Assembly (NCBI RefSeq): GCF_014207185.1
Contig: NZ_JACHCP010000002.1
Coordinates: forward strand, 62,001 to 126,000
Direction of reading: 5' to 3'
Source: Rhodanobacter sp. A1T4
GTDB lineage: Bacteria > Pseudomonadota > Gammaproteobacteria > Xanthomonadales > Rhodanobacteraceae
DNA length: 64,000 nt
Below the pieces are notes generated by a model. That model did not search any database. It was not told the DNA's origin and saw only the letters and a program-made list of their open reading frames with translations. Position numbers and translations under genes: made by a program. How positions within the stretch are numbered: position 1 is the stretch's first letter; each line of letters begins with the position of its first letter. Below are positions 48,276 to 57,682 of this stretch, one piece after another.

Positions 48276-48773
48276 ATGGCACAAACCAAACGCATCATCA
48301 AGAAGTATCCAAACCGGCGTCTTTATGACACGGAGATCTCCAGCTACATCACGTTGGAAGAGGTCCGACAGCTGGTACTGGACAACGAGGATTTCGAAGT
48401 CCGCGATGCCAAGTCCGGTGAGGATCTGACGCGTTCGGTACTGCTGCAGATCATCTCCGAGAACGAGGGCGATGGGCAGCCGATGCTTTCGCCGCAGCTG
48501 CTCAGCCAGATCATCCGGTTCTACGGCGATTCGCTGCAGGGTTTCATGGGACCGTATCTGGAGCGCAGCCTGCAGGTCTTTCTCGACCAGCAGACGCAGT
48601 TCCGCAGCCAGCTCAACAGCTTGATGGGCCAGACGCCCTGGACCATGTTGAACGACCTGACCGAGCGCAATATGGACGCATGGAAGGCGATGCAACGTGG
48701 CTTCATGGACACCGCCGCACAGGTGGTCCAACCACCCGGCAGCACCGGTCGCGGCGGCAAGAAGCCCGGCTGA
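48276..48773 (+). CDS. phaR: Polyhydroxyalkanoate synthesis repressor PhaR
   Basis: Protein of 165 residues with the PHB/PHA accumulation regulator DNA-binding domain (RIIKKYPNRRLYDTEISSYI) and two copies of the PHB_acc domain, which bind PHA granules and DNA. The ATG at 48276 gives the canonical MAQTKRIIKKYPN start. Followed by an acetoacetyl-CoA reductase gene; a PHA synthase is not in the window. Confidence 0.95.
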   Translation: MAQTKRIIKKYPNRRLYDTEISSYITLEEVRQLVLDNEDFEVRDAKSGEDLTRSVLLQIISENEGDGQPMLSPQLLSQIIRFYGDSLQGFMGPYLERSLQVFLDQQTQFRSQLNSLMGQTPWTMLNDLTERNMDAWKAMQRGFMDTAAQVVQPPGSTGRGGKKPG

Positions 48774-48890
48774 GCTGCCCCCTGGGCGTCAAACCACGCT
48801 GACGCATCGTGTGTCCTTTTCCTTATCTTCATCCGCTGCGGCACAGCACGTGCTGCCCTGCGGCATGATTCAGACAATGTTGGAAAGTCC

Positions 48891-49652
48891 ATGAGTGCAT
48901 CTGTCGCTCACAAGCGCATCGCGATTGTCACCGGCGGTATCGGTGGTCTGGGCACGGAAATATGCCGCCACCTGACAAAGGCTGGACGCCGGGTGGTTGC
49001 CGTAGACCTGGCTGCGCGCGAAGAGCGTGTCGCCCAATTCTACGAAGACGTCGCCGACTTGGGCGAGGCAATCAGCTTCGAACCGGTCGACGTCACCGAC
49101 TTTGACAGCTGCAGGCAGCTCGTTTCGCGGATCGAAGCCGAACACGGCAGTGTGGACATACTGGTCAATGCTGCCGGCATCACTCGCGACGCCAGTTTGC
49201 GCAAGATGACACCCGAGCAATGGCATCAGCTGATGCAGGTAAATCTCGACGGCGTGTTCAACATGTGCCGCAACGTCATCGAGGGCATGATCGAGCGCGA
49301 GTTCGGCCGCATCATCAATATCAGTTCGGTGAATGGACAAACCGGCCAGTTCGGGCAGACGAACTATTCGGCGGCCAAGGCCGGCGTGCACGGTTTCAGC
49401 ATGGCGCTGGCGCGCGAAACGGCGAGCAAGGGCATCACCGTGAATACGGTGTCGCCGGGCTACTGCGATACCCAGATGGTGGCAGCAGTATCCGAAGACA
49501 TTCGCGAGCAGATCATCGCCAGCATCCCCGTGGGACGACTGGGTACACCGGGCGATATTGCGCGCGCCGTCGGTTTCTTCAACGCCGATGACACCGGTTA
49601 CATCACCGGCGCCAACCTGCCGGTCAACGGCGGCTACTTCATGAGTTTTTAG
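48891..49652 (+). CDS. phbB: Acetoacetyl-CoA reductase (SDR family)
   Basis: Short-chain dehydrogenase of 253 residues, NADPH-dependent reduction of acetoacetyl-CoA to (R)-3-hydroxybutyryl-CoA. Cofactor motif VTGGIGGLGTEI, NAAG at NAAGITRDASLRKM, and catalytic S-Y-K in NISSVNGQTGQFGQTNYSAAK. The sequence QTGQFGQTNYSAAKAG is typical of PhbB rather than FabG. GGAAAG precedes the ATG. Together with phaR this points to PHB metabolism. Confidence 0.92.
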   Translation: MSASVAHKRIAIVTGGIGGLGTEICRHLTKAGRRVVAVDLAAREERVAQFYEDVADLGEAISFEPVDVTDFDSCRQLVSRIEAEHGSVDILVNAAGITRDASLRKMTPEQWHQLMQVNLDGVFNMCRNVIEGMIEREFGRIINISSVNGQTGQFGQTNYSAAKAGVHGFSMALARETASKGITVNTVSPGYCDTQMVAAVSEDIREQIIASIPVGRLGTPGDIARAVGFFNADDTGYITGANLPVNGGYFMSF

Positions 49653-49766
49653 TGGCGCAGCCCGCGGCGCGAGCCTTCGAGCTGGTTACTCTTGGACATT
49701 GAGACACTGGACTTGGCCGGCGGCAGATCAACACCGCGGGTTGTTTTACCTTCTTTGGAAAGCGGC

Positions 49767-51170
49767 ATGGCGAAGCAACCCATTACCCTCATCGGCGGTG
49801 GTCTGGTCGGTGCACTGTTGGCCCAGCAGCTGGCGCAGCGCGGCTTTGCCGTCGAAGTATTCGAGAAGTTTCCCGATCCACGCTTTATCGGCTTCTCGGG
49901 TGGACGCTCGATCAATCTGGCCCTGGCTGAGCGAGGCTTGCAGGCTCTGCGCACCGCAGGCCTGGCTGACGATGTGCTGCGCCACGCCGTGATGATGCGT
50001 GGCCGGATGGTGCACGGTCGCGAAAACAGCACCAGTTTGCAGCGCTATGGCGTCGACGACAGTGAAGTTATCTGGTCGGTCTCACGCAGCACCTTGAATA
50101 CCTTGCTGCTGGATGCCGCCGAGGCCGCAGGTGCGCAGATTCACTTCGGCCAGTCGCCGCACAACATCGACTTTGACAGCCAGCGTATGGACGTCACCGA
50201 TGCGGCCGGAGCCACGCGCAGCGTGCCCTTCGGCATGCTGATTGGTGCCGATGGTGCCGGCTCCGGCGTGCGCGCCGCGATGAACGCCTACGCACCGCTG
50301 GGCGAACGTATCGAATCGCTGGGGCATGGGTACAAGGAACTGGAAATCCCCCCCACCGATGAACTGCCCACCTCACTCGTACGCGGCAACGGCGCCTACG
50401 GCCCGTTCGCGATCGAGCCGCATGCACTGCATATCTGGCCGCGCGGCGGCTATATGTGCATCGCGTTGCCCAATACCGAAGGCAGCTTCACGGTGACGCT
50501 GTTCCTGCCGAATGATGGCAGCGCACCGAGCTTTGCCAGCCTGCCGGATTCAAACGCCGCGGCGGCTTTTTTCCGCGAAGACTTCCCCGGCCTGCTGCCG
50601 CTGATCCCCAAATTTGCCGAAGATTACGACGGTCATCCCGTCGGCACCCTGTCTACGCTCTATCTGGACCGCTGGCATCTGGACGGTCGCGCGCTGTTGA
50701 TCGGCGATGCCGCCCACGCGATCGTGCCGTTTCACGGCCAGGGCATGAACTGCGGTTTCGAGGACACCGTGGTGCTGACCGATCTGCTGGCCGAGGCACC
50801 GTGCGACAGCGCCGATGTATTTGCCGAGTTCCAGCGAATCCGCCAGCCCGATGCCAACGCGATTGCCACCATGGCGCTGGAAAACTACATCGAGATGCGC
50901 GACTCGGTGGCTGATCCGCACTATCTGGCTAAACGCGAGCTGGGTGTCCTGCTGGCCGAGCGAGCACCAGAGCACTACATGGCCCGCTATCGCATGGTTA
51001 CCTTCACCCACCTACCCTATGCCTACGCGCTCGAACGCGGGCGGGCGCAGGACGCGCTACTTGATGAGTTGTTGCACAACTCGAACGATATCGCCAGCGT
51101 CAATCTCGATGCAGCGGTCACCCTGCTCAAAAACCGCCTGCCGCCATTACCTCCACTTCGTCATGATTGA
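49767..51170 (+). CDS. kmo: Kynurenine 3-monooxygenase
   Basis: FAD monooxygenase of 467 residues converting L-kynurenine to 3-hydroxykynurenine in tryptophan catabolism. FAD motif GGGLVGALLAQQLAQRGF, RSINLALAERG (KMO-specific), the GADGAGS NADPH/FAD motif, and LIGDAAHAIVPFHGQGMNCG. GGAAAG lies before the ATG at 49767. The DUF3293 gene overlaps its end by 8 bases. Other kyn genes are absent from the window. Confidence 0.95.
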   Translation: MAKQPITLIGGGLVGALLAQQLAQRGFAVEVFEKFPDPRFIGFSGGRSINLALAERGLQALRTAGLADDVLRHAVMMRGRMVHGRENSTSLQRYGVDDSEVIWSVSRSTLNTLLLDAAEAAGAQIHFGQSPHNIDFDSQRMDVTDAAGATRSVPFGMLIGADGAGSGVRAAMNAYAPLGERIESLGHGYKELEIPPTDELPTSLVRGNGAYGPFAIEPHALHIWPRGGYMCIALPNTEGSFTVTLFLPNDGSAPSFASLPDSNAAAAFFREDFPGLLPLIPKFAEDYDGHPVGTLSTLYLDRWHLDGRALLIGDAAHAIVPFHGQGMNCGFEDTVVLTDLLAEAPCDSADVFAEFQRIRQPDANAIATMALENYIEMRDSVADPHYLAKRELGVLLAERAPEHYMARYRMVTFTHLPYAYALERGRAQDALLDELLHNSNDIASVNLDAAVTLLKNRLPPLPPLRHD

Positions 51171-51579
51171 AACACTGCTGCAGGCCTATGGCGAAACCGA
51201 CTACCTGGTTTGCCTGAACGCCGCGACGTGGGCGTGCATTCGTATCGATCAGACACTCCCGGAGTCTTTGCAGCTAGAGGTTGGCACACGCTCGTGGGGA
51301 TTTATCACGGCATGGAATCCTCACTCGAAAGCCAGTGCATCGGCTGACAATCATGTTGCGCAGCATGCGTTGCTTGTGGCACTGCAAGCCCTACCTGAAA
51401 GCGTGATCTTTTCCGCCATCGGTATCGGCAACAGCGGCTGGTACGAACCCAGTCTCTTCGTGATCGGCCCCGATCAATCAACGCTTGATGCGCTGGCTCA
51501 TCGCTATCAACAAAACGCCTATAGTTTATGGCCAAGGCAGCGAGATCGCTCATTTACGCGTCTTGTCTCCTTGAGTTGA
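51163..51579 (+). CDS. DUF3293 domain protein
   Basis: Protein of 138 residues with the DUF3293 pattern: an aromatic N-terminus (LLQAYGETDYLV), FITAWNPHS near residue 50, and a C-terminal GWYEPSLFVIG segment. Function is unknown. ATG at 51163 overlaps the kmo stop region, so it is translationally coupled to kmo. The open frame extends far upstream through kmo, but only this part has family character. Confidence 0.8.
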   Translation: MIETLLQAYGETDYLVCLNAATWACIRIDQTLPESLQLEVGTRSWGFITAWNPHSKASASADNHVAQHALLVALQALPESVIFSAIGIGNSGWYEPSLFVIGPDQSTLDALAHRYQQNAYSLWPRQRDRSFTRLVSLS

Positions 51580-51631
51580 TGACAGCACGCCGCATGGACA
51601 AGCGCCTCGCGCATTGCGGACAATCAAGGGA

Positions 51632-52282
51632 ATGACTGCCGCTCCTACTGCTGCTCCCAATAACACGCCCCTGCTTGAAGCGCGGGCCCTGAGCTTTCAT
51701 CGCCAGGAAGAACCGGTATTTGCGGCACTGGATTTTCGTCTGTGCGAGGGCGAGCTGGCCCTTATTGAGGGTGACAACGGCAGTGGCAAGACCACCCTGA
51801 TGCGGATTCTCGCCGGTTTGCTGCATGTCGACGAAGGCGAACTTTATTGGCGCGGCGAACCACTGCTGCAGCGCGACCGCTGCATCGGCGAAATTCTTTT
51901 CCTCGGCCATCAGCTGGGGCTGAAAGCCGATCTCAGCCCATCGGAGAATCTGCGCATTTCCCTCGGCCTGCACGGCTGCCGCGAGCAGGTCAGCATCGCT
52001 TCGGCGCTCGCCGAGATTGGCCTGAGCGGTTACGAAGATGAATCCGTGCGCCGACTGTCCGCCGGCCAGAAAAAGCGCGTGGCGCTGGCCCGGCTGCTTT
52101 TGCTTCCGGCCACACTGTGGTTGCTCGATGAGCCTTACGCCAACCTCGATCGCACCGGTATCGCACTGGTTAATCGGCTACTGGAAAATCATCTCGCGTG
52201 CGGTGGCGCAGCGCTGGTCGCCAGCCATGGTACGGTGAGCTTTCACGGTGGCGAGCCGCAACGCATCCGGATGCATGCATGA
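51632..52282 (+). CDS. ccmA: Cytochrome c biogenesis ATP-binding protein CcmA
   Basis: ABC ATPase of 216 residues. Walker A GDNGSGKTTLMRILAGL, signature RRLSAGQKKRVALARL (CcmA-type), Walker B LWLLDEPYANLD. It powers release of holo-CcmE from CcmC. Overlaps ccmB by 4 bases (ATGA). Confidence 0.96.
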   Translation: MTAAPTAAPNNTPLLEARALSFHRQEEPVFAALDFRLCEGELALIEGDNGSGKTTLMRILAGLLHVDEGELYWRGEPLLQRDRCIGEILFLGHQLGLKADLSPSENLRISLGLHGCREQVSIASALAEIGLSGYEDESVRRLSAGQKKRVALARLLLLPATLWLLDEPYANLDRTGIALVNRLLENHLACGGAALVASHGTVSFHGGEPQRIRMHA

Positions 52283-52965
52283 ATCCGCCGGGACTCACCA
52301 CCGCCTGCGCAGCAATGTTGCGGCGCGATCTCACGCTGGCGTGGCGACGACGCGGCGATATCGCGATGCCGGTGCTATACGCACTCATCGTCACGATGCT
52401 GTTTCCGTTTGCGCTGGGGCCGGAAGATACCCTGCTGCAACGCATTGCTGGCGGCGTTGTACTGGTTACGGTGCTGCTGGCGATGCTGCTGGCACTCGAC
52501 GCCATGTTCTCCAGTGATATCGAGGACGGCTCACTGGAGCAGCTGGTGCTGGCCCCGCAGCCGCTGGCGCTGATGCTGGCGATGAAGATCCTGGCCCATT
52601 GGCTGACCACGGCGCTGCCATTGATCGTGATCGCGCCGCTGCTGGCCGGCATGTTGCACCTGCCTACTGCCGTGATGCCGGTGCTGGTGCTGGCCTTGCT
52701 GCTGTCGACACCGATGCTCAGCCTGCTGGGCGCGATTCTGGTGGCGCTGACGGCCGGCACGCGGCGCTCTGGTATGCTGCTCGCTCTGATGTTGTTACCG
52801 CTGTGCGTGCCGGTCGTGATCTTTGCCGCAGGCGCCGTGGCAGCATCCCAGCAAGGGTTGCCCTGGCTCACCCCCATCGCCTGGCTGGGCGCTGCGCTGG
52901 TGCTATTGCTGGTGCTGGCACCCCTGGCTTGCGCGGCCGCTCTTCGTATTGCTCTGGACGCTTAA
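52279..52965 (+). CDS. ccmB: Heme exporter protein CcmB
   Basis: Membrane permease of 228 residues with six helices. The start MNPPGLTTACAAMLRRDLTLAWRRRGD and LPLCVPVVIFAAGAV are typical. Subunit of CcmAB. Its stop codon is immediately followed by the repeat element that fills the gap to ccmC. Confidence 0.95.
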   Translation: MNPPGLTTACAAMLRRDLTLAWRRRGDIAMPVLYALIVTMLFPFALGPEDTLLQRIAGGVVLVTVLLAMLLALDAMFSSDIEDGSLEQLVLAPQPLALMLAMKILAHWLTTALPLIVIAPLLAGMLHLPTAVMPVLVLALLLSTPMLSLLGAILVALTAGTRRSGMLLALMLLPLCVPVVIFAAGAVAASQQGLPWLTPIAWLGAALVLLLVLAPLACAAALRIALDA

Positions 52966-53233
52966 AGAGTCTGCCCATGATCTCCAACCCCCCCGCGTTG
53001 CCATTGAGCGGTCGCCAGGCGGTAGTGCGTGGCGCAGTGCCTGACTGGTGGTCAGGTCAAGTCGCGCGCTATCGCCTGGTGGCCGCTCAATGGCAACCCT
53101 CCGGGTCAGGCCTGTTTGCGCACATGACCGCGTCATCGCTCAGTCGTGTATCGACATACACTCCTTCTCTCTTCCTTGTCCTGCGCGCAAACAGTTTCCG
53201 ACGCGGGGGCTTTGGAGATCATGGGCAGACTCT
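52966..53233. repeat. MITE-like structured element, copy 2 (268 bp)
   Basis: Fills the ccmB-ccmC gap exactly: it begins at the base after the ccmB stop and ends at the base before the ccmC ATG. Perfect 20-bp terminal inverted repeats lie at 52966-52985 and 53214-53233 (AGAGTCTGCCCATGATCTCC). Internal 14-bp perfect arms at 52998-53011 and 53083-53096 (TTGCCATTGAGCGG) frame a hairpin with CCTGAC-TGGTG-GTCAGG at 53040-53056. It is homologous to the element at 46335-46601, with the same order of parts. Confidence 0.88.
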
Positions 53234-53995
53234 ATGATGTCCAAGTGGATTCCACTCTGGCTGCACAAACTCGGTTCGCCGCCGACGTTCTACCGGTTCG
53301 CTGGCACATTGCGGCCATGGATGCTCGCGCTTGCACTGCTGACTGGCGCGATCGCGCTTTACGGCGGCCTGGTCATGGCACCGGCGGATTACCAGCAGGG
53401 TGATGCCTATCGCATCATCTTCATCCACGTGCCCAGCGCCTGGATGAGTTTGTTCATTTACGGCGTCATGGGCTTTGCCGCCTTTCTGGCCCTGGTCTGG
53501 CGGATCAAGCTGGCGGAGGTGGTAGCGATGGAGTCGGCGCCGATCGGGGCTGCCTTCACCTTCATCACCCTGGTCACCGGCTCGCTCTGGGGTAAGCCGA
53601 TGTGGGGCACCTGGTGGACCTGGGACGCACGGCTGACCTCCGAGCTGGTGCTGCTGTTCCTGTATCTCGGCGTGATCGGTCTGTATCACGCGTTCGAGGA
53701 TCGCCGACAGGGTGCGCGCGCCGCGGCCTTTCTCGCGCTGATCGGCATCATCAACGTGCCAATCGTGCATTTTTCGGTGAACTGGTGGAACACCCTGCAT
53801 CAGGGTTCGACCATCCGCCTGCTCGGCCCCTCGACCATCGCGCCAGGCATGCTGTGGCCGTTGCTGACCATGATGCTGGCGACGAAGTTTTATTATCTGG
53901 CCAGCCTGTTTGGGCGCGTGCGCACCGACCTGCTCGATCTGGAAAGCGGCAAGGACTGGGTGCGCACGATTGCCACGGGAAGCACGCACCAATGA
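53234..53995 (+). CDS. ccmC: Heme exporter protein CcmC
   Basis: Membrane heme-handling protein of 253 residues with six helices and the WWD signature WGTWWTWDARLTSELVLL. The flanking conserved histidines are in FIHVPSAWMS and VHFSVNWWNTLHQG. The start is ATG at 53234 or 53237, just after the repeat element; the nearest GGAG is 18 bases upstream within the element, so translation initiation may be unusual. Overlaps ccmD by 4 bases. Confidence 0.95.
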   Translation: MMSKWIPLWLHKLGSPPTFYRFAGTLRPWMLALALLTGAIALYGGLVMAPADYQQGDAYRIIFIHVPSAWMSLFIYGVMGFAAFLALVWRIKLAEVVAMESAPIGAAFTFITLVTGSLWGKPMWGTWWTWDARLTSELVLLFLYLGVIGLYHAFEDRRQGARAAAFLALIGIINVPIVHFSVNWWNTLHQGSTIRLLGPSTIAPGMLWPLLTMMLATKFYYLASLFGRVRTDLLDLESGKDWVRTIATGSTHQ

Positions 53996-54204
53996 ACGCC
54001 AGCTCGCTGCAACACTTTCTGGCAATGGGTGGTTATGCCGGCTATCTGTGGCCGGCGTACGCAGTATTTTTCATCGTGCTGCTGGCCGACTTTTTCGCGC
54101 CCCTGCTACGCCGTCGCCGGCTGCTGCGCGAATTGCGTTCAAGGCTGGCACGCAAGGCCGTGCGTCAGCAGCGCCAGGCACCTACTCCGACCGAACCGGC
54201 TTGA
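53992..54204 (+). CDS. ccmD: Heme exporter protein CcmD
   Basis: Small (70 aa) membrane protein: one helix ([18 protein letters not shown]) followed by a positively charged tail ([19 protein letters not shown]). Start [23 protein letters not shown] is CcmD-typical. Stabilises the CcmC-CcmE complex. ATGA overlap with ccmC. Confidence 0.9.
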   Translation: MNASSLQHFLAMGGYAGYLWPAYAVFFIVLLADFFAPLLRRRRLLRELRSRLARKAVRQQRQAPTPTEPA

Positions 54205-54238
54205 TGCCGGAGCGTCAACGAACGTCGCAAGAGCATCC

Positions 54239-54706
54239 ATGAACCCCACCCGCAAACGCAGACTCATCGTTGTTCTATTGGTTGTCGCCGCCGCTGCCGT
54301 CGCGGTTGGCCTGGGCGTTTTCGCCCTGCAGCAGAACATGAATTACCTGTTTACCCCGAGCCAGGTACAGACCGGTGAGGCATCGAGCCACAAGACCTTC
54401 CGACTCGGCGGCATGGTCAAGGCCGGTTCGATCCAGCGCAGCAAGAGTTCACTTCTGGTCACTTTTACTGTGGTCGATGCCGATGGCGCGATGCCGGTCG
54501 AATACACCGGCATCCTTCCCGATCTGTTCCGTGACAATCAGTCGGTGATCGCCACCGGCCATATGGACAACGCCCATTTCGTTGCCACCGAAGTGCTGGC
54601 CAAGCACGACGAAACCTATATGCCAAAGGAATTGAAGGACGCGATGGCGAAGGCGCACAAGGGCAAACCAGTGCCGGAAGGCGGCGACATGGGTGGCTCG
54701 CCGTGA
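54239..54706 (+). CDS. ccmE: Cytochrome c maturation heme chaperone CcmE
   Basis: Periplasmic heme chaperone of 155 residues with an N-terminal anchor ([19 protein letters not shown]), an OB fold and the heme-binding H123-x-x-x-Y127 motif in [12 protein letters not shown]. The open frame to 54029 reads through ccmD and is not the gene start. A GTGA overlap joins it to ccmF. Confidence 0.96.
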   Translation: MNPTRKRRLIVVLLVVAAAAVAVGLGVFALQQNMNYLFTPSQVQTGEASSHKTFRLGGMVKAGSIQRSKSSLLVTFTVVDADGAMPVEYTGILPDLFRDNQSVIATGHMDNAHFVATEVLAKHDETYMPKELKDAMAKAHKGKPVPEGGDMGGSP

Positions 54707-56685
54707 CGCCGGAACTTGGCCAGATCGCGCTGATCCTCGCGCTGCTGCTGGCGCTGGCGCAAAGCATTCTGCCGATTATTGGCGCATGGCGAAACAACAG
54801 CGCCATGATGGCGGTGGCGCGTCCTGCTGCGTTTGGCCAGGGATTTTTCGTGGTGCTGGCCTTCGTGCTGTTGGTCTGGGCTTTTCTGCGCTTCGATTTC
54901 TCGGTGCAGTACGTGGCCGATAACTCCAACCTCGCCCTGCCCTGGTACTACCGCATCACCGCCGTGTGGGGCGCGCACGAGGGTTCGATGCTGCTGTGGA
55001 TATTCATCCTCAACGTATGGACCCTGGCGCTGGCGTTGTTCAGTCGGCAGCTGCCCGAGGCGTTTGCTGCGCGGGTACTCGGCGTACTCGGCATCATCTC
55101 GGTCGGATTCATTGCCTTTATCCTGTTCACCTCCGATCCGTTTGGACGTCTGTTGCCGATGCCACCGGACGGCGGCGATCTGAATCCGGTGCTGCAGGAT
55201 CCGGGCATGACCTTCCATCCGCCCGTGATCTACATGGGCTACGTGGGCTTCTCGGTGGCATTCGCCTTTTCTATCGCCGCGCTGCTTGGTGGCGAGCTGG
55301 AGCAGGCATGGGTACGCTGGGCGCGGCCTTGGACGAATATCGCGTGGGCGTTTCTCACCTGCGGCATCGTCGCCGGCAGCTGGTGGGCGTATGCCGAACT
55401 GGGCTGGGGCGGCTGGTGGTTCTGGGATCCGGTGGAGAACGCCAGCTTCATGCCGTGGCTGGTCGGCACCGCGCTGATCCACGCGCAGGCGGTCACCGAG
55501 AAGCGCGGCTCGCTGCGTGCATGGACGATCCTGCTGTCGATTTTCGCTTTCTCGCTGTCGCTGCTGGGCACGTTCCTGGTGCGTTCGGGCGTGTTGACCT
55601 CGGTGCATTCATTTGCGTCGGACCCGCGCCGCGGCCTCTTTATTCTGTGCTTTTTGATTTTTGTCGTCGGCGGTTCGCTGCTGCTGTATGCGCTGCGCGC
55701 GCCGAAAGTGGCCGGTGGCAAACCCTTTGCCGTGGTGTCGCGGGAGAGCGCGATCCTGGTCGGCAATCTGATGTTTACCGTGGCCGCGGCGATGGTGCTG
55801 CTGGGCACGCTGTTTCCGCTGATCGGCGATGCGCTGAATCTGGGCAAGATCTCGGTCGGGCCGCCCTACTTCGGCCTGCTATTCCCGCTGCTGATGTTGC
55901 CGATCGTGCTGTTGCTGCCGTTTGGCCCGTACCTGCGCTGGGGTAAAGGCGAGCCTCAGGTATTGAAGCGCGTGATGCTACGCGCCCTGCTTGCCGCTGT
56001 CGCTTGCGCGGTCGTCGCGGCGTTTTTTGTCGACGGCAAACTCAAGGCGATTGCCGGCGTGGCAGCGGCCGTCTGGGTCGCGGTCGGCGTGCTGCTTTAC
56101 ATCGTCAAGCGCTGGCGTGAAATGCCGCGCGGCCGGCGTTATCCCGCCGAGATGGCCGGCATGCTGTTCGCGCACGCCGGGGTGGCGATTTTCCTGATCG
56201 GCGTGCTGCTCTCCGAATCGCTCAGCGCTACCAGCGACGTACGCATGGCACCTGGCGACACCAAACAGATTGGCGGCTATGACTTCCGCTTCGATGGTGT
56301 GCACGAGACGCAGGGGCCGAACTGGCGCGCCGATCAGGGCACAGTGATGGTTACCCGCAACGGCGAGCCGGTGGCGGTGATGCATCCGCAGAAGCGCACC
56401 TATACGCGCGAGCAGATCCAGACCGAGTCGGCGATCGACCCGGGCGTCACCCGCGATCTTTACGTCGCGCTGGGCGAGCCGATGGACAAGGAGCATATCG
56501 ACGGTGCATGGGCACTGCGGCTTTACTACAAGCCGTTCATCCGCTGGCTGTGGTTCGGCGGACTGATGATGATGTTGGGCGGCTTTGTCAGCGCCGGCGA
56601 TCGTCGGTTCCGCGTGCGTCGCCCGGCCAATGCCGATGCCCCCGAGCCAGTTGGCGCGGCGTTGCTATCGGAGACCCGCGCATGA
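54703..56685 (+). CDS. ccmF: Heme lyase subunit CcmF
   Basis: Large membrane subunit of the cytochrome c heme ligation complex, 660 residues, about 15 helices. WWD domain signature [19 protein letters not shown], conserved histidine regions [13 protein letters not shown] and [10 protein letters not shown]. The GTG start overlaps the ccmE stop. A C-terminal periplasmic beta domain precedes the last helix. Confidence 0.96.
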   Translation: MTPELGQIALILALLLALAQSILPIIGAWRNNSAMMAVARPAAFGQGFFVVLAFVLLVWAFLRFDFSVQYVADNSNLALPWYYRITAVWGAHEGSMLLWIFILNVWTLALALFSRQLPEAFAARVLGVLGIISVGFIAFILFTSDPFGRLLPMPPDGGDLNPVLQDPGMTFHPPVIYMGYVGFSVAFAFSIAALLGGELEQAWVRWARPWTNIAWAFLTCGIVAGSWWAYAELGWGGWWFWDPVENASFMPWLVGTALIHAQAVTEKRGSLRAWTILLSIFAFSLSLLGTFLVRSGVLTSVHSFASDPRRGLFILCFLIFVVGGSLLLYALRAPKVAGGKPFAVVSRESAILVGNLMFTVAAAMVLLGTLFPLIGDALNLGKISVGPPYFGLLFPLLMLPIVLLLPFGPYLRWGKGEPQVLKRVMLRALLAAVACAVVAAFFVDGKLKAIAGVAAAVWVAVGVLLYIVKRWREMPRGRRYPAEMAGMLFAHAGVAIFLIGVLLSESLSATSDVRMAPGDTKQIGGYDFRFDGVHETQGPNWRADQGTVMVTRNGEPVAVMHPQKRTYTREQIQTESAIDPGVTRDLYVALGEPMDKEHIDGAWALRLYYKPFIRWLWFGGLMMMLGGFVSAGDRRFRVRRPANADAPEPVGAALLSETRA

Positions 56686-57224
56686 CTCGTCTGCTGCCCT
56701 TCATCGGTTTCCTGCTGCTGGCCGGCCTGCTCGGCTTCGGTATCTGGTGGAACACCGGACATGACCAGACGGCGATCCCTTCGCCGCTGATCAACAAGCC
56801 TGCGCCGGATTTCAAATTGCCTTTGCTGTACGAACCGGCGCAGACCGTGAGTCGCGCGTCGCTGATGGGCAAACCCTATCTGCTGAACGTCTTCGCCAGC
56901 TGGTGCATAGAATGTGGGGTGGAGCATCCGGTACTGCAGGCGGAAGCGCCGACGCTGGGCGTGGCCCTGGTCGGCTACAACTACAAGGATGCGCCGGACG
57001 ATGCGAAAGCATGGCTGGCAACCCACGGCAATCCCTACAGCGTGTTGATGGCGGACACCAGCGGACAGACAGCCATTGACTTCGGTGTCTACGCTGCGCC
57101 GGAAAGTTTCCTGGTCGATGCGCACGGTGTCATCCGCTACAAGCACATCGGTCCGATAACGATGGATGTGGTCAACGATGAGTTGAAACCGGCGATCGCA
57201 TCGCTGCAGCAGGAGCCGCATTGA
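56682..57224 (+). CDS. ccmG: Thiol:disulfide interchange protein CcmG/DsbE
   Basis: Membrane-anchored thioredoxin of 180 residues that keeps apocytochrome c cysteines reduced. The active site is W-C75-I-E-C78, slightly different from the usual WCPTC/WCVPC. An N-terminal helix (LLPFIGFLLLAGLLGFGIWW) anchors it. It overlaps ccmF by 4 bases and ccmH by 1. Confidence 0.94.
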   Translation: MTRLLPFIGFLLLAGLLGFGIWWNTGHDQTAIPSPLINKPAPDFKLPLLYEPAQTVSRASLMGKPYLLNVFASWCIECGVEHPVLQAEAPTLGVALVGYNYKDAPDDAKAWLATHGNPYSVLMADTSGQTAIDFGVYAAPESFLVDAHGVIRYKHIGPITMDVVNDELKPAIASLQQEPH

Positions 57225-57682
57225 TGCGTACGTTGCCGCGTATCTTGTTGCTCGCGCTGCTGCTGTTTGCCGGCGCGGCCTTCGCTCAGGCGATCGAGCC
57301 GCTGCCATTCAAGGATCACGTCGAAGAACTGCGCTACCAGCACCTCACCGCGCAACTGCGCTGCCCGATGTGCCAGAACGAAACCCTCGCCGACTCCAAC
57401 GCACCGATCGCACGCGACCTGCGCAACCAGATTTTTCAGCTGATGCAACACGGTCGGAGCGATGCGCAGATCAAACAATATCTGGTCGACCGCTATTCGG
57501 AGTTCGTGCTGTATGACCCGCCGGTGGCGCGCAATACGTGGCTGCTGTGGTTCGGGCCGCTGCTGATCCTGCTGGCAGGAGCTGGCACCGTGTTCGCTAC
57601 CATTCGCAAGCGCAGCCGTGCAGTGACGCCGGCGACATCACCCACGGCACATGCCACGGTCGATGAAGGGGATGATTGGTGA
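57224..57682 (+). CDS. ccmH: Cytochrome c-type biogenesis protein CcmH
   Basis: Periplasmic thiol-oxidoreductase of 152 residues. A signal peptide is followed by the LRCPMC motif (C47, C50) and a C-terminal membrane helix (TWLLWFGPLLILLAGAGTVF). This corresponds to the N-terminal part of E. coli CcmH; the TPR part is the separate CcmI encoded next. Confidence 0.94.
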   Translation: MRTLPRILLLALLLFAGAAFAQAIEPLPFKDHVEELRYQHLTAQLRCPMCQNETLADSNAPIARDLRNQIFQLMQHGRSDAQIKQYLVDRYSEFVLYDPPVARNTWLLWFGPLLILLAGAGTVFATIRKRSRAVTPATSPTAHATVDEGDDW

